From: Delphinus delphis
Lineage: Eukaryota; Chordata; Mammalia; Artiodactyla; Delphinidae
Direction: 5' to 3'
DNA: 64,000 nucleotides
NCBI RefSeq assembly: GCF_949987515.2
Contig: NC_082690.1
Coordinates: 101,678,400 to 101,742,399 of the forward strand
This document shows, one piece after another, positions 33,959 through 46,800 of this stretch (positions are counted from its first letter, which is position 1; every line of letters begins with the position of its first letter). The translations under genes were made by a program, and so were the position numbers. Under the pieces are notes generated by a model that saw only the letters and a program-made list of their open reading frames with translations, searched no databases and was not told where the DNA came from.

Positions 33959-34179
33959 CAATGACATGAACTTATTTTACTTTTAGCCACAACTCTAAGA
34001 CATTTGCTTGATTTCCCCAATGGTTTGGTTCCTGCGTCCAGTTCACTCCTGCTCAGGGCAGTGCCAAGCTCTGATTGGATGGGTTTCTGTGGGATCCGAT
34101 TGGTTGGATCATGGGTTGGGGAGGTCAACAGAGTGGATCACAGCTTCTTGCTTTTACTTTGCATAGTGTATATTATATA

Positions 34180-34350
34180 AACCATGGACTCTGGAGTCAG
34201 CTTACTTGGATCCAAATCCTCACTCCACACTTGCTGGCCATGGGCAAGTTGCTAAACTTTCTGTATCTCAGTGTTCTTGTTTGCAAGATGGGGATAACGG
34301 TTGTGTATGCCTCATTGGATTGTTGGAGGGTTAAATGAACAAATACAGGT
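34180..34350 (+). repeat. MIR SINE
   Basis: MIR phrases 'gactctggagtcagcttact', 'catgggcaagttgctaaact' and 'caagatggggataacggttg' in plus orientation. Confidence 0.75.
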
Positions 34351-34489
34351 AAAGATCTTAAGGTGGTTCCTGCCCTGTGGCTCAGTGATCATGAGCTGTT
34401 CTTATTATTTGTTTCTGGTAAAAGGGTGACACTATCACACTGATTTTTAGAGAGAAAATGTGCCTAGGCACATCTTACCCTCAGAACTG

Positions 34490-34690
34490 TGATTCCCGAT
34501 TGGGGGAGATTTTTCCCCAGGGGACATCTGGAGACATTTTTAGTTGTCACCACTGGGGGTGGTGGTACCACTGGCATCTAGTGGGTAGAGTCCCAGGGAT
34601 GCTACTCAGCATCCTACAGTGCACAAGACAGGCTTCCATAACCAAGAATTTTCTGGAGCTAAAATGTCAATAGTGCTAAGAAACCCTACC
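34490..34690 (+). repeat. MER5A-like hAT element
   Basis: 'acatctggagacatttttag', 'ggcatctagtgggtagagtc', 'catcctacagtgcacaagac' and 'aaaatgtcaatagtgctaag' follow the MER5A consensus order. Confidence 0.8.
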
Positions 34691-34699
34691 CTAGAAGAT

Positions 34700-37600
34700 G
34701 TCCTCAAACTTCTTCTGTATAGTGATCAATCCCACACCTACTTGGCAAAGGACGATGCAGTCAGACGGATGACTCCTACCAACATATTTCTAAGAATCCC
34801 CACACGCTTATGTGAATGGGCAAATGTCTGCAAGGTGAACATGAGAACTCCTCTGCCTCCCCAGAATAACAACAGACTTGCAGGCTCCAAAGTGCTGCAA
34901 TTCTTCCCCTAGCTGCGCCTACCCAGCCAGTTTTGCCACTGGAGTGGCTGAATCAAGACCCTGGTCTCCCTGTGTCCAGGCCAACACCCTTTCCCACCAT
35001 GTTCTAACTCGATCGCTGGGCTTGGGTTACCGTATTAGACTCTTTTTTGCCCTTCATGGTGTGTTTCCATTTGGGGTCTCTGGCTGTCCCTCTCTGTAAT
35101 CTGCCACCCATCGATTGCTCCTCTGGCCCACTTCAGAGATGTTGGCATATGTCTGAACACAATGGATTATTAGGGTTCCATAGTTTTACAGGAGGTATGC
35201 CAGGCCCTGTACAAATTAGCTGATGCCAAGGGCTGTGAAGGGAAGGGGTATTTCTCAATTCTTCTGGGCACAAATCTCCAAGTCTTATTGAGGGGAAGCA
35301 GTTTGACTTCTGACTTCTGTTGTAAGGAGTCAAGATGCTCTGTTAGCATCGCACAGTTTACACAAACTACACTTTTGTGTATGAAGTTGGGGGAGTATAT
35401 ATTGTCTATCGAAGTCCTGGGTACATAAAGTCTTACGCTAGTTCAAACCTATTCTGTCTAACTTCAAAGCCAACCAAGTTCTTAACTGGTACTCTGGAGG
35501 TGTGGACTGCCCAGCTAAAGAGCTCTTGGTGACCACGTGACCTCATATGTACAGAAGAGAATAGGGGAGGCCCAGAGAGGTATGAGACTCAGCCCAGCTT
35601 CCCTCCTCCCACCTTGTGTTGGTTCTGGGCTGGGACCCCATGGGTGTCCAGATGCCTGACAACATTTTCCAGGCCAAGGTATATAAGAACCTTGTGGCCT
35701 GGGGATGTGAGGACAGCTGGACAAACAGCTTGGGGATTCTGGGGCCAGTCTCCTGCGAGGACTTGGTGCCCTTATGGGGGAGTGGGTGGAGTGCCAAGTG
35801 CAGTGGGGGAGATGGTGGGCCCCTACAAGCACCCTTCTTCTCTGAGCCTGTGTCCAGTCCTGCCCGGGAGAAGAGCTCCCTCCCTAGTGTCTGACCAGCT
35901 CCAAGCCAGCCTAAGTCTGGAGAAGGCTCAACTGGAAACTCTAGGGACTGAACTGTGGTTGGCTCCTGGAATTATCTGGTTAGTGAGGGGACTCCCCACC
36001 AGCCTCTCAGCTCATGGAGAGTTTCTGGATGGAATTGCTCCCTTGGCAAATGATTTGTAGAGCCAGGAACTATCCTTTAGGGACATTCTGGGTCATTAAA
36101 CACCCAGAGCTGGACTCCCCTGTGCTCACTGGAATGTGGACTTAAGTTCTGGCCACGCTCACCGAGAAGGGGTCAAATCTGAGGGCTTCCGACTGGCCAA
36201 GAGCCACAGAACCACGTGCCATTAGTGATGAACCCCATCACACAGGTGAAAACTTCTATTGTGCAGATGAGGAGACCAAGGCCCAGAGTAGGCAAGGGAT
36301 TTGTCTAGGATCACACAGCAAGCAAATCTAGAACTCAGGCCTCTTGATTCCATTGCTTCTTCTACTGTGTTAGCAGCCATCACATATCCCAGACTTTCTG
36401 AGACATCCAGATTTTGTATAATTTTATGCCATTAAATAAGTGGGATTTAAGGTGTGTGACTACCTGTGATTTTGGTGTTGATTATTTTGTGAGACTTTTC
36501 AAATAAAATAATTTACAGATAAAGAAAACACTCTTGCTCAGATCACAGGCCCTAAGTGTGAGTTGAAATGATTGACCTGGAGAGAGGTCTGGCAGACTCC
36601 AAGCGCCCGCCAGGTCTACAACATTCGGAGCAAGGAGCCAGACTGTGAGCTTTATGCCTTGTGGCTTGGCTACTCTGGCCAATGGCTAGTGTATAAGTTA
36701 GAAATGAATCCAAAGACTGCCATTTAAAGGCTGGATATGAGTCTAGTAACCAATGAAGTGGCTCAGTATGAGGACGCCCCCCAAGTGAGGTGCTCCACAT
36801 TGGGTGGCAATTCACTGAGCCAGTTCAGGGACAGAGAGAGGCGAATAGGGAAAGCAGGAGGAGCTGGAGTTGTGGAGGAACAAGCAGACAAGGAGAGAGG
36901 GTGGAATCCAGATGGGGAGTTGGGAATGGCCAGAGGAATGGCATATATGGGGGGGGGGCGGTCAGTACAGCCTGACACCAGCATCCCAGGTCACCAGGAG
37001 TCCTGAACATGTGACTAGGAGCTGCTTTCCTGGGCATCTTCCCTTCCCTTCCTGTGTGTCTTTGCAGTAAACCCCCGGATACAGCACAGGAACAGCTAGG
37101 ACATCCTGGGAGCCACCCTGAATTCTGGAAAACTGAAAGATGGGGATGGGGTGAGAGAGCCAGTGTTCTTCACTGAACCCAATTCTTCTCCCTGCAGGTT
37201 GAGACCCACTCAAGCCAAGGGGAGACATTGGTGGTCCCATTTTCAGCTGACCCTAAGTCAAATGTTGTGGAGGTGGGATGGAGAGAAGTCAGGTGCCGGG
37301 CAGTGATGAGGGGCAGGCATAAGAGGAGCTATTGCAGTCTAGGAACCGAAAGAAGTGAAATGAGGCTAGATTTCAGGGTGCAAGGTAGAGGGTATTAAAA
37401 ACTGAAGCCATTGGGGCAGGTTGGGGCCTGAACATGATGGGCCTTGTAACAGAGTTTAGACTTCATCCCGATGGGACGTTACCAAAAAATTGAAGCGTGG
37501 GGGCAGTATGATTTAGTTCACGTTTATTAAGCACTCTCTCACAAATATCTAAATACAGACTTGAGAGTAATTAGCTCCGTGGCTGATAATTGAAGCCCTG

Positions 37601-38140
37601 CTGTGTGTCTGAATTGTCCAGTATGGTAGCCACTAGCTACTACTGGGCGCCTGAATTGAGCTAATCCTAATGGAGATATGCTGTTAGGGTAAAATACATA
37701 TGGATTTTGAAGACTCAGTATGAATTAAAGGCTATAAAATATCTCATTGATAACTTTTCTATTGATTACATGTTGAAATGGTAATATATAGATATATTGG
37801 GTTAACTAAAAATATTACTATAGTATTAAAATTAATTTCATCTTTTTAATAGTTACTAGGAATTTTAAAATTACACAGGTGGCTTGCGTTATATTTTCAC
37901 TGGGCATGCTGGTAAAGAATCCTAGAGGAAGAGGTCCTAGGAAGAGTTTTGAGAGATGATCATTAAGAGCTGATAAAGGAATTGCTTTTGGAATTGTTTG
38001 GTTATAAGGAACAGAAACACTTGAGTTTATCTTTGAAAAAAAGAAGTTTATTCAGAGAAGTCAAAATAGTTGATAGAACCCAGGGGCAGAAAGTGCATCC
38101 AGGGCTGAGAGGGAATTGGGACCTGGAATCCATTAAGAAT
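34700..38140. other. Intergenic between SLC22A8 and SLC22A6, little assigned
   Basis: No exon or RNA gene is visible. A MIR-like remnant lies at about 36225-36350 and a G10 run at 36949-36958. Confidence 0.5.
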
Positions 38141-38148
38141 CAACGCAG

Positions 38149-38447
38149 GGACTTCCCTGGTGGCGCAGTGGTTAAGAATCTGCCTGCCAATGCAGGGGAC
38201 ATGGGTTTGAGCCCTGGTCGGGGAAGATTCCACATGCTGCAGAGCAACTAAGCCCGTGCGCCACAACTACTGAGCCTGAATGCTGCAACTACTGAAGCCC
38301 GCATGCCTAGAGCCCATGCTCCGCAACAAGAGAAGCTACCGCAATGGGAAGCCCGCGCATCGCAATGATGAGTATTCCCTGCTCGCCACAACTAGAGAAA
38401 GCCCGCACGCAGCAACAAAGACCCAAAGCAGCCAAAAATAAATAAAC
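38149..38447 (+). repeat. Long CHR-type SINE
   Basis: Plus-strand long copy. Imperfect AAGAATMAAYGCA duplication on both sides. Confidence 0.9.
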
Positions 38448-39599
38448 AAAAAAAGAATAAATGCAAATGGTCTCACCATTTGTTTATCTGTTTATGTCTT
38501 TTTTTTCCCCCTCTGTGCACCTGCTTCATTCTTTCTCTGCAACTGATTTTCTCTGCTCTACGTTTACCTGGGCCAGCCCACCTTCATGCTAACTTGCCTT
38601 CTCAGGACAAGAAACCAGAGATGGACTAGAACCTCCATGACCCAGATTCCAGCCTGGAGGGAACACGTGATTAACGAGGTTTGGATCTGAAGTGCCCTCT
38701 GGTCCAGTCAGTCATGACCAGAGGCGCAGGGTCATGTTAGCTGTTCAGTTAGCAGGTTCTGGGCGATGTAGACACTTGAGGAAGGTGTGGGTGCAGGACA
38801 AAGCGATCACCATAGCATTTTACAGGAAACCCCAAAGGATACTGAGAAGGAGAAGCCAGAGTGTGGGAGGGAGCTGTAAGCACGTGGCATCTCAGAAACC
38901 AAGGGAGGAGGCCATGACCAATAGAACGAAATCTGCTGTGAGGTCAAGCAAGACAAGGGGTGACAAGTGACCTATGGATTGGGCACAGGGGCTGATGAGT
39001 GTTGTTGGTGAAAACAATTTCAGAGAAGGGTGAGAGCCAGAGCGCAGTTTGGATGAGGTTAGAGAGTGGAGGCAGGGGAGGCAGACGGGAGCTTTGTGAA
39101 GTTTGGCTGTGAAGTGGAGAAAGAGACAGCGTGGCCCTGGAGGGAGACGTGGCCTCCAAGGAAGGTTGGTTGGTTGGTTTGAGTTAAGGTAGGAGAGACT
39201 TGGGTTTATTTAACTGGTGATGGGAAGGAGCCAGGAGAGAGGGAAAGGGCAGAGACCCAAGGAGAAGGCAGATGGCTGCTGGTGGGAGAGGCTGGATGCA
39301 GAGCCCCAGTGGGAGGACTGGACTTTCTGTTGTGATTGGGGGAAACTTGGGAAACATGGTGGCAGACGTCGACAGTGTCCAGTTACGGTTGCAGTTTTCT
39401 CAGTTAAATAGGAGACAAAGCTGCCTGGCGGGCGCAGGGTTGGGACATGGATCAGAGACTCAGGGTGAGCAGGGAGAAGGAGGTTGGGATTGGAGGAGCC
39501 CTGGCTTCCGTCTGCAGCCACTCTGGGCTTATCTAGTCAAGTGCTCACACACATGATGGGACATATAGATACACATGTGGTATTTCCAAGGACAGGACT

Positions 39600-40165
39600 T
39601 GCTATAGACTGCATTGTAACACCCAATGTGATGGTACTAGGAGGTGGGGCCTTTGGGAGGTAATTAGAGTTAGATGAGGTCATGAGGGTGGGGCCCTCAT
39701 GATGGGATTAGTGCCCTTAAAAGAAGAGAGGGCTTCCCTGGTGGCGCAGTGGTTGAGAGTCCGCCTGCCGATGCAGGGGACACGGGTTCGTGCCCCGGTC
39801 TGGGAAGATCCCACATGCCATGGAGTGGCTGGGCCCGTGAGCCGTGGCCGCTGAGCCTGCGCGTCCGGAGCCTGTGCTCTGCAACGGGAGAGACCACAAC
39901 AGTGAGAGGCCCACTTACTGCAAAAAAAAAAAAAAAAAAAGAAAAGAAACCAGAAAGCTCGATTCATCTCTCTCCCGCCATGTGAGACACAGTGAGAAGG
40001 TATCTGACCATCTGCAAGCCAGGAATGGGGCCCCCACCAGGAACTGAGTCTGCCAGCACCTTGATCTTGGACTTCTCAGCCTCCCGAACTGTGAGGAAGA
40101 AATTGTTTAAGTGATTCTATCTGTGGCGTGTTGTTATAGCAGTCCAAGTCGACCAATACAGGCTT
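39600..40165 (+). repeat. MLT1-like MaLR LTR, split by a CHR SINE
   Basis: 'caatgtgatggtactaggag', 'gcctttgggaggtaattaga', 'caccttgatcttggacttct' and 'gttatagcagtccaagtcga' follow an MLT1-type LTR. It carries no coding sequence and is interrupted at 39729-39941. Confidence 0.75.
39729..39941 (+). repeat. CHR SINE
   Basis: Plus-strand full-length CHR with an A tail, inside the LTR. Confidence 0.95.
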
Positions 40166-40362
40166 GGCGTATACACACGTCAGTGTGCTCGCACTGGACA
40201 CACGTGTTCACATCAGCCCACCTTGCGTGTACCTGTGTGCCCACACCTGTATGTACATGCCAGTGTGGATGGGCAGATGCACATGCTCACATGTCCATAT
40301 CAGGCCCTGCCCCCTTTCCCACCCCTGTTCCTGAGCAGCATGGCTTGAGTTCTTCACTGCTG

Positions 40363-40368
40363 TTTATT
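40363..40368 (-). terminator. SLC22A8: SLC22A8 poly(A) signal (AATAAA)
   Basis: Canonical AATAAA on the minus strand, 355 nt past the stop codon. No earlier AATAAA occurs in the 3' UTR. Confidence 0.85.
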
Positions 40369-40722
40369 GAAACCTCCCATTGAAGAAAGGGGTGGGAGCA
40401 AGAAGGGGAAGGGAGTGGGAACAATGGGGGAAGTGGTCAGTGGGGAAGGGCTGGACAGAAGAATGGCAGGGCCTGGGCTGCAGGGAGGGTGAGGGCAAGG
40501 TGGGGTGTGCAAAGGCCTGTGGCCAAACTTTTGAACTGGCCAGGGCTGGGTTGGGGAGCCCCGGGGGTGGTGAAGATACCTCCACCAAGCTCTCAGAGGA
40601 CTGTGTCCTAGGAGCACAGTTGCACCCAGGGCCCTCCCCAAGGTGCCTGCGGAGCCCAGAGACAGGCAGGGACCCGGCTGGGATTAGTCTCTGGAGGGCA
40701 GGGAAAGGAAGGTCTGTTGCCT

Positions 40723-40822
40723 TCAGTTGGGGCCCAGGCCCAGTTCACAAGGCTGCAGAGGGATCCTCTGGGATGCGTTTTCCGCTTCTGGCTCCTGCTT
40801 TGGCTCCTTTGCCTGCAGGGAC
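40723..40822 (-). CDS. SLC22A8: SLC22A8 coding exon 10 (last)
   Basis: 100 nt encoding the C-terminal cytoplasmic tail, [18 protein letters not shown]..., ending at TGA 40725-40723. Confidence 0.95.
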
Positions 40823-43800
40823 CTAGGGAAAGAGAGCTCAGGAAAAGCCCTGGGCTTCCCCAAGGAGGAGGACTGGTGGGGCCAGAAACAGGGGACTGAC
40901 CAGTTTTCTAAGTCTTCAACAGTCTCTGGCAAGGGCCGATTGAGCGTCTCAGGCAGGAAGAGGGCTGCACTGCCTCCCAGGAGGGCGATGGTCCCAAAGA
41001 TGACATTGGGGATGAAGGGCTTCAGCTCCCCGGTGATTTTCACCAGTGGGGCCGTCATGCTTCCCACGCGGGTCCACAGGTTATTTATGCCCATACCTGT
41101 TTGCCTGGGAGAGTTCAGAGCAGAGATTGGCAGCCTCTGTGCGGGTTCTCAAAAAACAGCTCTGGGACCCCTGGACAGGGGCCACAATCCCACCTGCCCC
41201 TGTATCCTTTGGCTGGGCCGCTTCCAGGCCCAGCACCTACCTGATGACAGTGGGGTATAGCTCGCTCGTGTAGAGGAAGAGGCAGCTGAAGGAGCTGGAC
41301 AAGCATCCCTTCCCAAACACAGCCAGTACTGTCCTCAGGGTCAACAAGTCTGCACAGGAAAGAAAAGGCAGTAGACCTTGCGGGCTCAGGAGCCCCTGAG
41401 TGTTCTCACTCCTCAGAGACCTTGTCTCCCTCTTTGCTTTGGCTGCCGGGCAGCTCACATCGAAACTTAAAGCTGAGTAGTAGCCCCTCTGCTATTCCCA
41501 GTGCTTTGCAGGCTTGTGTCCTGCTGCATTTGGGTTTTTCCCTGGCTCTGATTCCCTATTCTCATAATTTGTTGTATCTGTTTTGGTCCAAAAATATCTC
41601 CAGTCCCTTTGGAAGGATATAGGTGTATCAACACACAAACATCTATATAAAGTAAAAGTGGCTTTTCCAAGGTCATGGTGGAGTAGGTTGTGGGGTGTTC
41701 CTTGAGCCCTGGGCTCTGAGGTTTCCCCATCCAAGCTTGTCTTCTGCAGCGATGTCACCCGGGCAACACCCAAATCCCGAGCACTTCCTCTCACTGTGTA
41801 GACACCACCATACTTTGCCCTGAGTCAGATCTGAAAAGGAGCTTTGATGTCATCTAGCCCACCTGTGTTATTCTCTAGACGAGAAACCTGAGCCCCAGGG
41901 GGTACAGGGAGCTGCTCAAGGTAACACAGTGAATTAGAGGCAGACTGAGCAGATCTGGCGTCCCTGGAACCCCGCTTCCCAGCCCGTGAGGCCCACAGAC
42001 ACATGGTCTCACGGGTCAGCCTCTTTCGGAGGGTTCTGGGGGTCGACCCAGCTTCTCACCCGAAGGCACAAAGATGAGAGACAGGATGCATCCTCCTGCC
42101 AGGAGCAGAACGACGGCCTCCGTGGTGTGCCGGCCCAGATAGCTTATGGAGACCATAGTGATGAACTTGGCTGGGACATCGACCCCACCAAAGATGAGCT
42201 GGAGAACATAGAGGTTGACGCCAAATTCCTCCACACCCATAGCCAAACTATAGTAGGCGAAACCGGTGGAAAACCTGAGGGTCAGAGAGTGAGTGATTAG
42301 GACCCACAGCCAGGCGGGGGCCTCTCCCCATACTGCTCATTGGGTCACCAGGATGATGAATAGTTTCATTTCTTGTCCCAACTGCAACAGATCGATAGGG
42401 GCTGCTTCAGTGGTGTTTTGAGGCCTCTGAGATTGTGTCTGGGCTCAGTGAGAGAGTGCTGGGATTGATTGGTTATGTCTGACATGGACATGGTCTAGGG
42501 TATGGTGACAAAGTGTCATATAATTGACTCCAGAGAATATCGGTCCTGGAGGGACTCTTGGAGACCAAAGGAGGCAGTAAACAATCTCTCTTTGTTGGGT
42601 AATGGTTTAACATTCAGATGGGGGAGGTGAAAGTCCCCAGGGCTGCACACATGGGTCAGATGCCTCCCCTCCCCCTCTCAGAATTGTGGAATCCCTTTTG
42701 AAGAGTTGCTGGATATACTGAATCCTTTTCACATGGGGGTGGCCAGGATGAGAAGGGCGTCAGAACCAGGTCACGGAAGGGGCTTTGAAGGAGATGTGGG
42801 ATGTCGGGCAAAAGAGAAGACTTAGAAGAATCACAATTTCTGTCGTTAAATCTTGAAGCCCTGAGAGCCAGGCTTGTTCTGTGGGGTCCCAGAGGGCAGA
42901 GCGGAACCAGTGGGGGGCAGGGACAGAGAGGCACAGCTCACATGGTAGGGATGTGAGCTGGTGAAGGTGTTTGGAAAATTTGCCCTGTGGGTGAGGTGGG
43001 TGTGACCCCAGGAGGAAGCAGACCCTTATGGCTGGACCTGGGTGTGGGGCAGGGATGCCAGAGATTTCTGGGGTTGGGGCTGGACTGGGGCAACCCTGAG
43101 GAGGGGATCCCTTGACTCTTCTTGCAGGTATTTTAGGCCTTGCCCTTAGGTGAGCCTGCCAGAGGCCTTGTACATGACCCCTGCTTGGCAGGGGTGCTAG
43201 GGTGTGGGCGGGGAGGGGTGGTGGGTTACCAGGCCAGGGAAAGACAGAAGGTCACACGGCGCAGGATGGGTGTCCGGAACAGGTCAGCTATGCTGTGTTT
43301 GGCCTTGGCCAAGGTGATCTCCTTCTGCAGGTTGAGTTTGATCTCCTTGGGGCAGAGGAAGGGGAGGGGTCCGTTAGCGACCAGCTGGTGGGCAGAGGGA
43401 GAAGAGAGGGAGGTGCAGGCCTGGTGCCTTTGGAAGAGCTTGCTTAGGGCATCAGATGTAGTTTGTGAGCAGGGGAAACAGAGGCAAGAGGAGGGGACAG
43501 TCCAAGCGCAGAGCCCAGGTTCGTGCCCAAGACCACAGTCCCTCTGGGTCTCTACCTCCAGGCTGAGTGCTTCTCCTTCCTCCTTCTTGCCATTGAAGGC
43601 CGCCACCTGCCGGAATGTCTTCAGGGCCTTGGAGGACCTTCCAGACAGGATCATCCAGCGTATGGACTCTGGCAGCCACCTGGGGGCCAGAACCGAGTCA
43701 CAGTGGCTCCCAAACCCCCACCCCCACCTTATTCTGAGAGGCTGGAAAACGATCAAGAGCCAGGGCCGCAGGCTAGGAGGACCAGAAACCCGAGCCGCCT

Positions 43801-46800
43801 TACTGCAGGTTTCATGGAATTTACACTTGGTCAAGCTCTGCACCTGGGCTGCCTGCAGCCGGCACAAATTCCAGAGATCTCTTCTTCCCTTTCCAGAAGA
43901 GCCGTTCCCCTGCCCCCGACCCCCGGGCAGCGTGTTATCCTTGGGTGTTGTTCTTAGCTAGGAGCCTCGGGCCCTAGGCCAAGGCAGGTGGGGCCTGGGG
44001 AAGGGTTGGCATGCTCGAGGCTGGACAGTTGGAGGGTCCTACACGTCCATGTCCCCAGCCGTCCTTGGGCCCAATTCCAGGTCCTGGGTGAAGTGGGGGC
44101 AGGGCTGCAGTCCCAGGGCCGCTTAGGAAGGGGGCTAAGTTTAGGGCTGTGGTCTAGGGAAGGGGTCCGAGGATGCTTTGATTCTCCCTGCAAAAGGCCA
44201 ACTCTGCTGGGTCGGGGGACGGTTTGCAAGCGCAACATGGGGCCTTGGGGTTGGCAAGCGTGTGGCCAACCTCACTCTCCCCCACCCTTGGGCTGTGCTT
44301 TTGGGATTGGTTCACCCCTGAGCAAACCCTGAGGGTCACAAATTGAAGGGAAATGGAGGAGGCAGAGGCGTGGGGAGAAAGGAGGGATGCTTGGAAAAGT
44401 CTGGTCCCAGGTGGGGTCCGTTCCGACTGTGGACCCCACAGGCACCCAGGACCTGGCTCCAGTGAGACCCTCAGGGGAGTGGACACGGGTCACCTGGCCT
44501 CAGACCTTTGGTCCTGCTGGTAGTGGCAGCTTCCTGGGCCCATTGCTACCTGCCCTCTGGCCTTGTGGTCTTATTTCTGCCCTGACAGTCTTCTCAGCCT
44601 GCGCCTACCAAGATGATGGGTGACTTCCTCCCAAATCCCATAGCCAGGGCCTGGATTCCATCCCCCTCTCCCTGAGAATAATGACAACAGTGGCTTCCAA
44701 TCAGTGAGCCTTACTGTGGACCAGGCACGTGTAACTCTGGGAGACAGGCATCGGTATCTCCATCTTGCCTAGAAAAATCTTGAGGCTCAGAGTGGGTGAG
44801 GCTTGCCCCAAGTCACCCAGTGAAGGGACCTGCTGACCATCTGCCCTTATTTTGCCTCCCACCTCTCGGCTCCCATCCTAGGCTGTGGACATGCCGAGCT
44901 CCACTCTGGACTCTCGGACCATCTCTCTCACTGCAAGATTGCCCGTCCCCTTGGGAGCTTATTCTCATTTTCAAATGGAGGCCCCATTCCAGTCCTGCGT
45001 CTTTTTGTGAAACCTTGGAGGATTGCTTCACCTCTCTCATCCTCGGTTTCCTCATCTGTAAAATGGGAATACTAATGTCCCCTTCACACAGAGATGCCCT
45101 GAGTGCTGGTATGTTGTGGGTTGGTGCCCAGAACAGGGCCTTGCACGTAGTAAGTGCCGGATAAAGGATCCTCCAGGACTTCATTTCTGCTCCTGGGCTT
45201 GTTCATTACCTCCTGTTCTTTGGGCCCAGCTATCAACTACCACCTACAGATGGGTTTCCTGTCTTCCACATGTCCTTACTCGGGGTCTCTGCCCCAGACC
45301 CCTTGATTCTCCCAGGTTCTCAGGTTGGAGCTTTCCTTTTCTTTATACCTCAAATCCAGAAGTCCCCACACTCTGAGGATTTCGCCTTCAAAATGCCCCT
45401 CAGACTCATCTCCCAGGCTCCTCTTGCCCACGCGGTCACTCCCCTTTGTCTCTCGTCCCCCCCCACTTGGGTGTGTCCTTCTGTGTGATTATGTCACGAA
45501 CGGAAGTTTGGTCAGGCCCCTCAGCACCCCGGGCACCTTCAGGGGCGTTCTCTGTCCCTCCACGTGAAACCGAGGCCCCTCTGGCTTTCTGTGCTCTTCA
45601 CAGCCAGACCCTAACCCCCTCACCGCCCCCCCAGCCGAGCGCTCCCTCCCCGCATGCCTCGGTGTGTGGTTCCTCCTCCCTGGAACGCCCTTCCCGACTC
45701 TGGGATGGGGTGTCTCGGGACAGACAGAGTCAGCCAGCCTGGTCAGGCATGGGCTCCTCCTGTTTGATCCCGGCGGCTCTAAGGAGGGGGCTGAAGAAAA
45801 GAGGGTCACATACCAGGACAACAGGAAGAAGGCGAAGAAGGGAATGGACACGGTTAACTGGAGCCAGCGCCACTGGGGGATGGCGTAGGCCAGGCCAGGC
45901 AGAATGAACTGGCCACTGGTGTAGAAGTAACCGAGTGAAATCGACTTGATGGCCCGCATCCGGGTGGACACCCACTCGACACCTGCAGGAGGAACCCAAG
46001 GACCAGATTAAGACCCTCCTGGGCGGTGGGCACCTCCTGAGAAGGGGCACCAGCTCCTGCCCCTCCGTTGGCTACTTGAGCTGACCCTGATCCTAGGGTT
46101 TCATCGCCCCCATTTTAGAGATGCGGTGACTGAGGGTCAAGAAGGTAGGACTCAAACGTAGGTTTGACTGACTCCCAAGCCTGCAGTCTTGACTGCCTCT
46201 CCAGTGGCGGGTGACGTCCCTTGTTTGACCTACTTGTGCGTATGGGCTGAACGAGCTCATGTACCGGCAGATGCCAGGCCCGGGGGAGCTGCTGCTGCTC
46301 TGCTTGTTGCTACGTTCAGGGGGGGCCTCTGGGGTCCCGAGAGGGGCAGCGCCTTGCCTGACCAAGGTCGCCCGGTGCCTGGGGCTGAGCCACGCTCTTG
46401 GCTTCAGGCTGGTGCTCCCCAAACTCCTGGTCCCCGTCCCCTCCCCCGGTGGCTCACTCAAGATCGTGGTGCTCAGGGTGATGCCTGAGATGCCGCAGCC
46501 GCACAGGAAGCGGAAGACTGTGTAGATGGGGAGGGTGGGGCTGAAGGCTGCGCCTGAGCCGCTGGCTGCCAGCAGCAGGTAGCTGCAGGTCAGGATGGGC
46601 TTGCGGCCAAATCTGCAGCTCGAACAAGAAGAGGGTCGTTAGCTGCTGTGAGCCGGCCAAGGGCAGTGACTCTGCGGGGCAAAGGGCTGGACCCTCCACC
46701 TCCCAAAGGGCCAGGCAGGGCGTGTAACTCCCTCCCCAGACAGAGCCTTGCTGGTAATTGCTTTTTTCTGTTGACAAGTTAGACGTTTGAGTTAATGAGT

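Noticed and set aside
33638..34128. Gly/Arg- and Ser/Pro-rich long frames
   Set aside because: Product of the polypyrimidine simple repeat.
35614..36060. 148-codon plus-strand frame in the intergenic region
   Set aside because: No recognisable domain, no splice or promoter context, and competing frames of similar length on both strands.
43140..43961. 273-codon plus-strand open frame
   Set aside because: It lies antisense over SLC22A8 coding exons 5 and 6 and their intron. The minus-strand exons are unmistakable.
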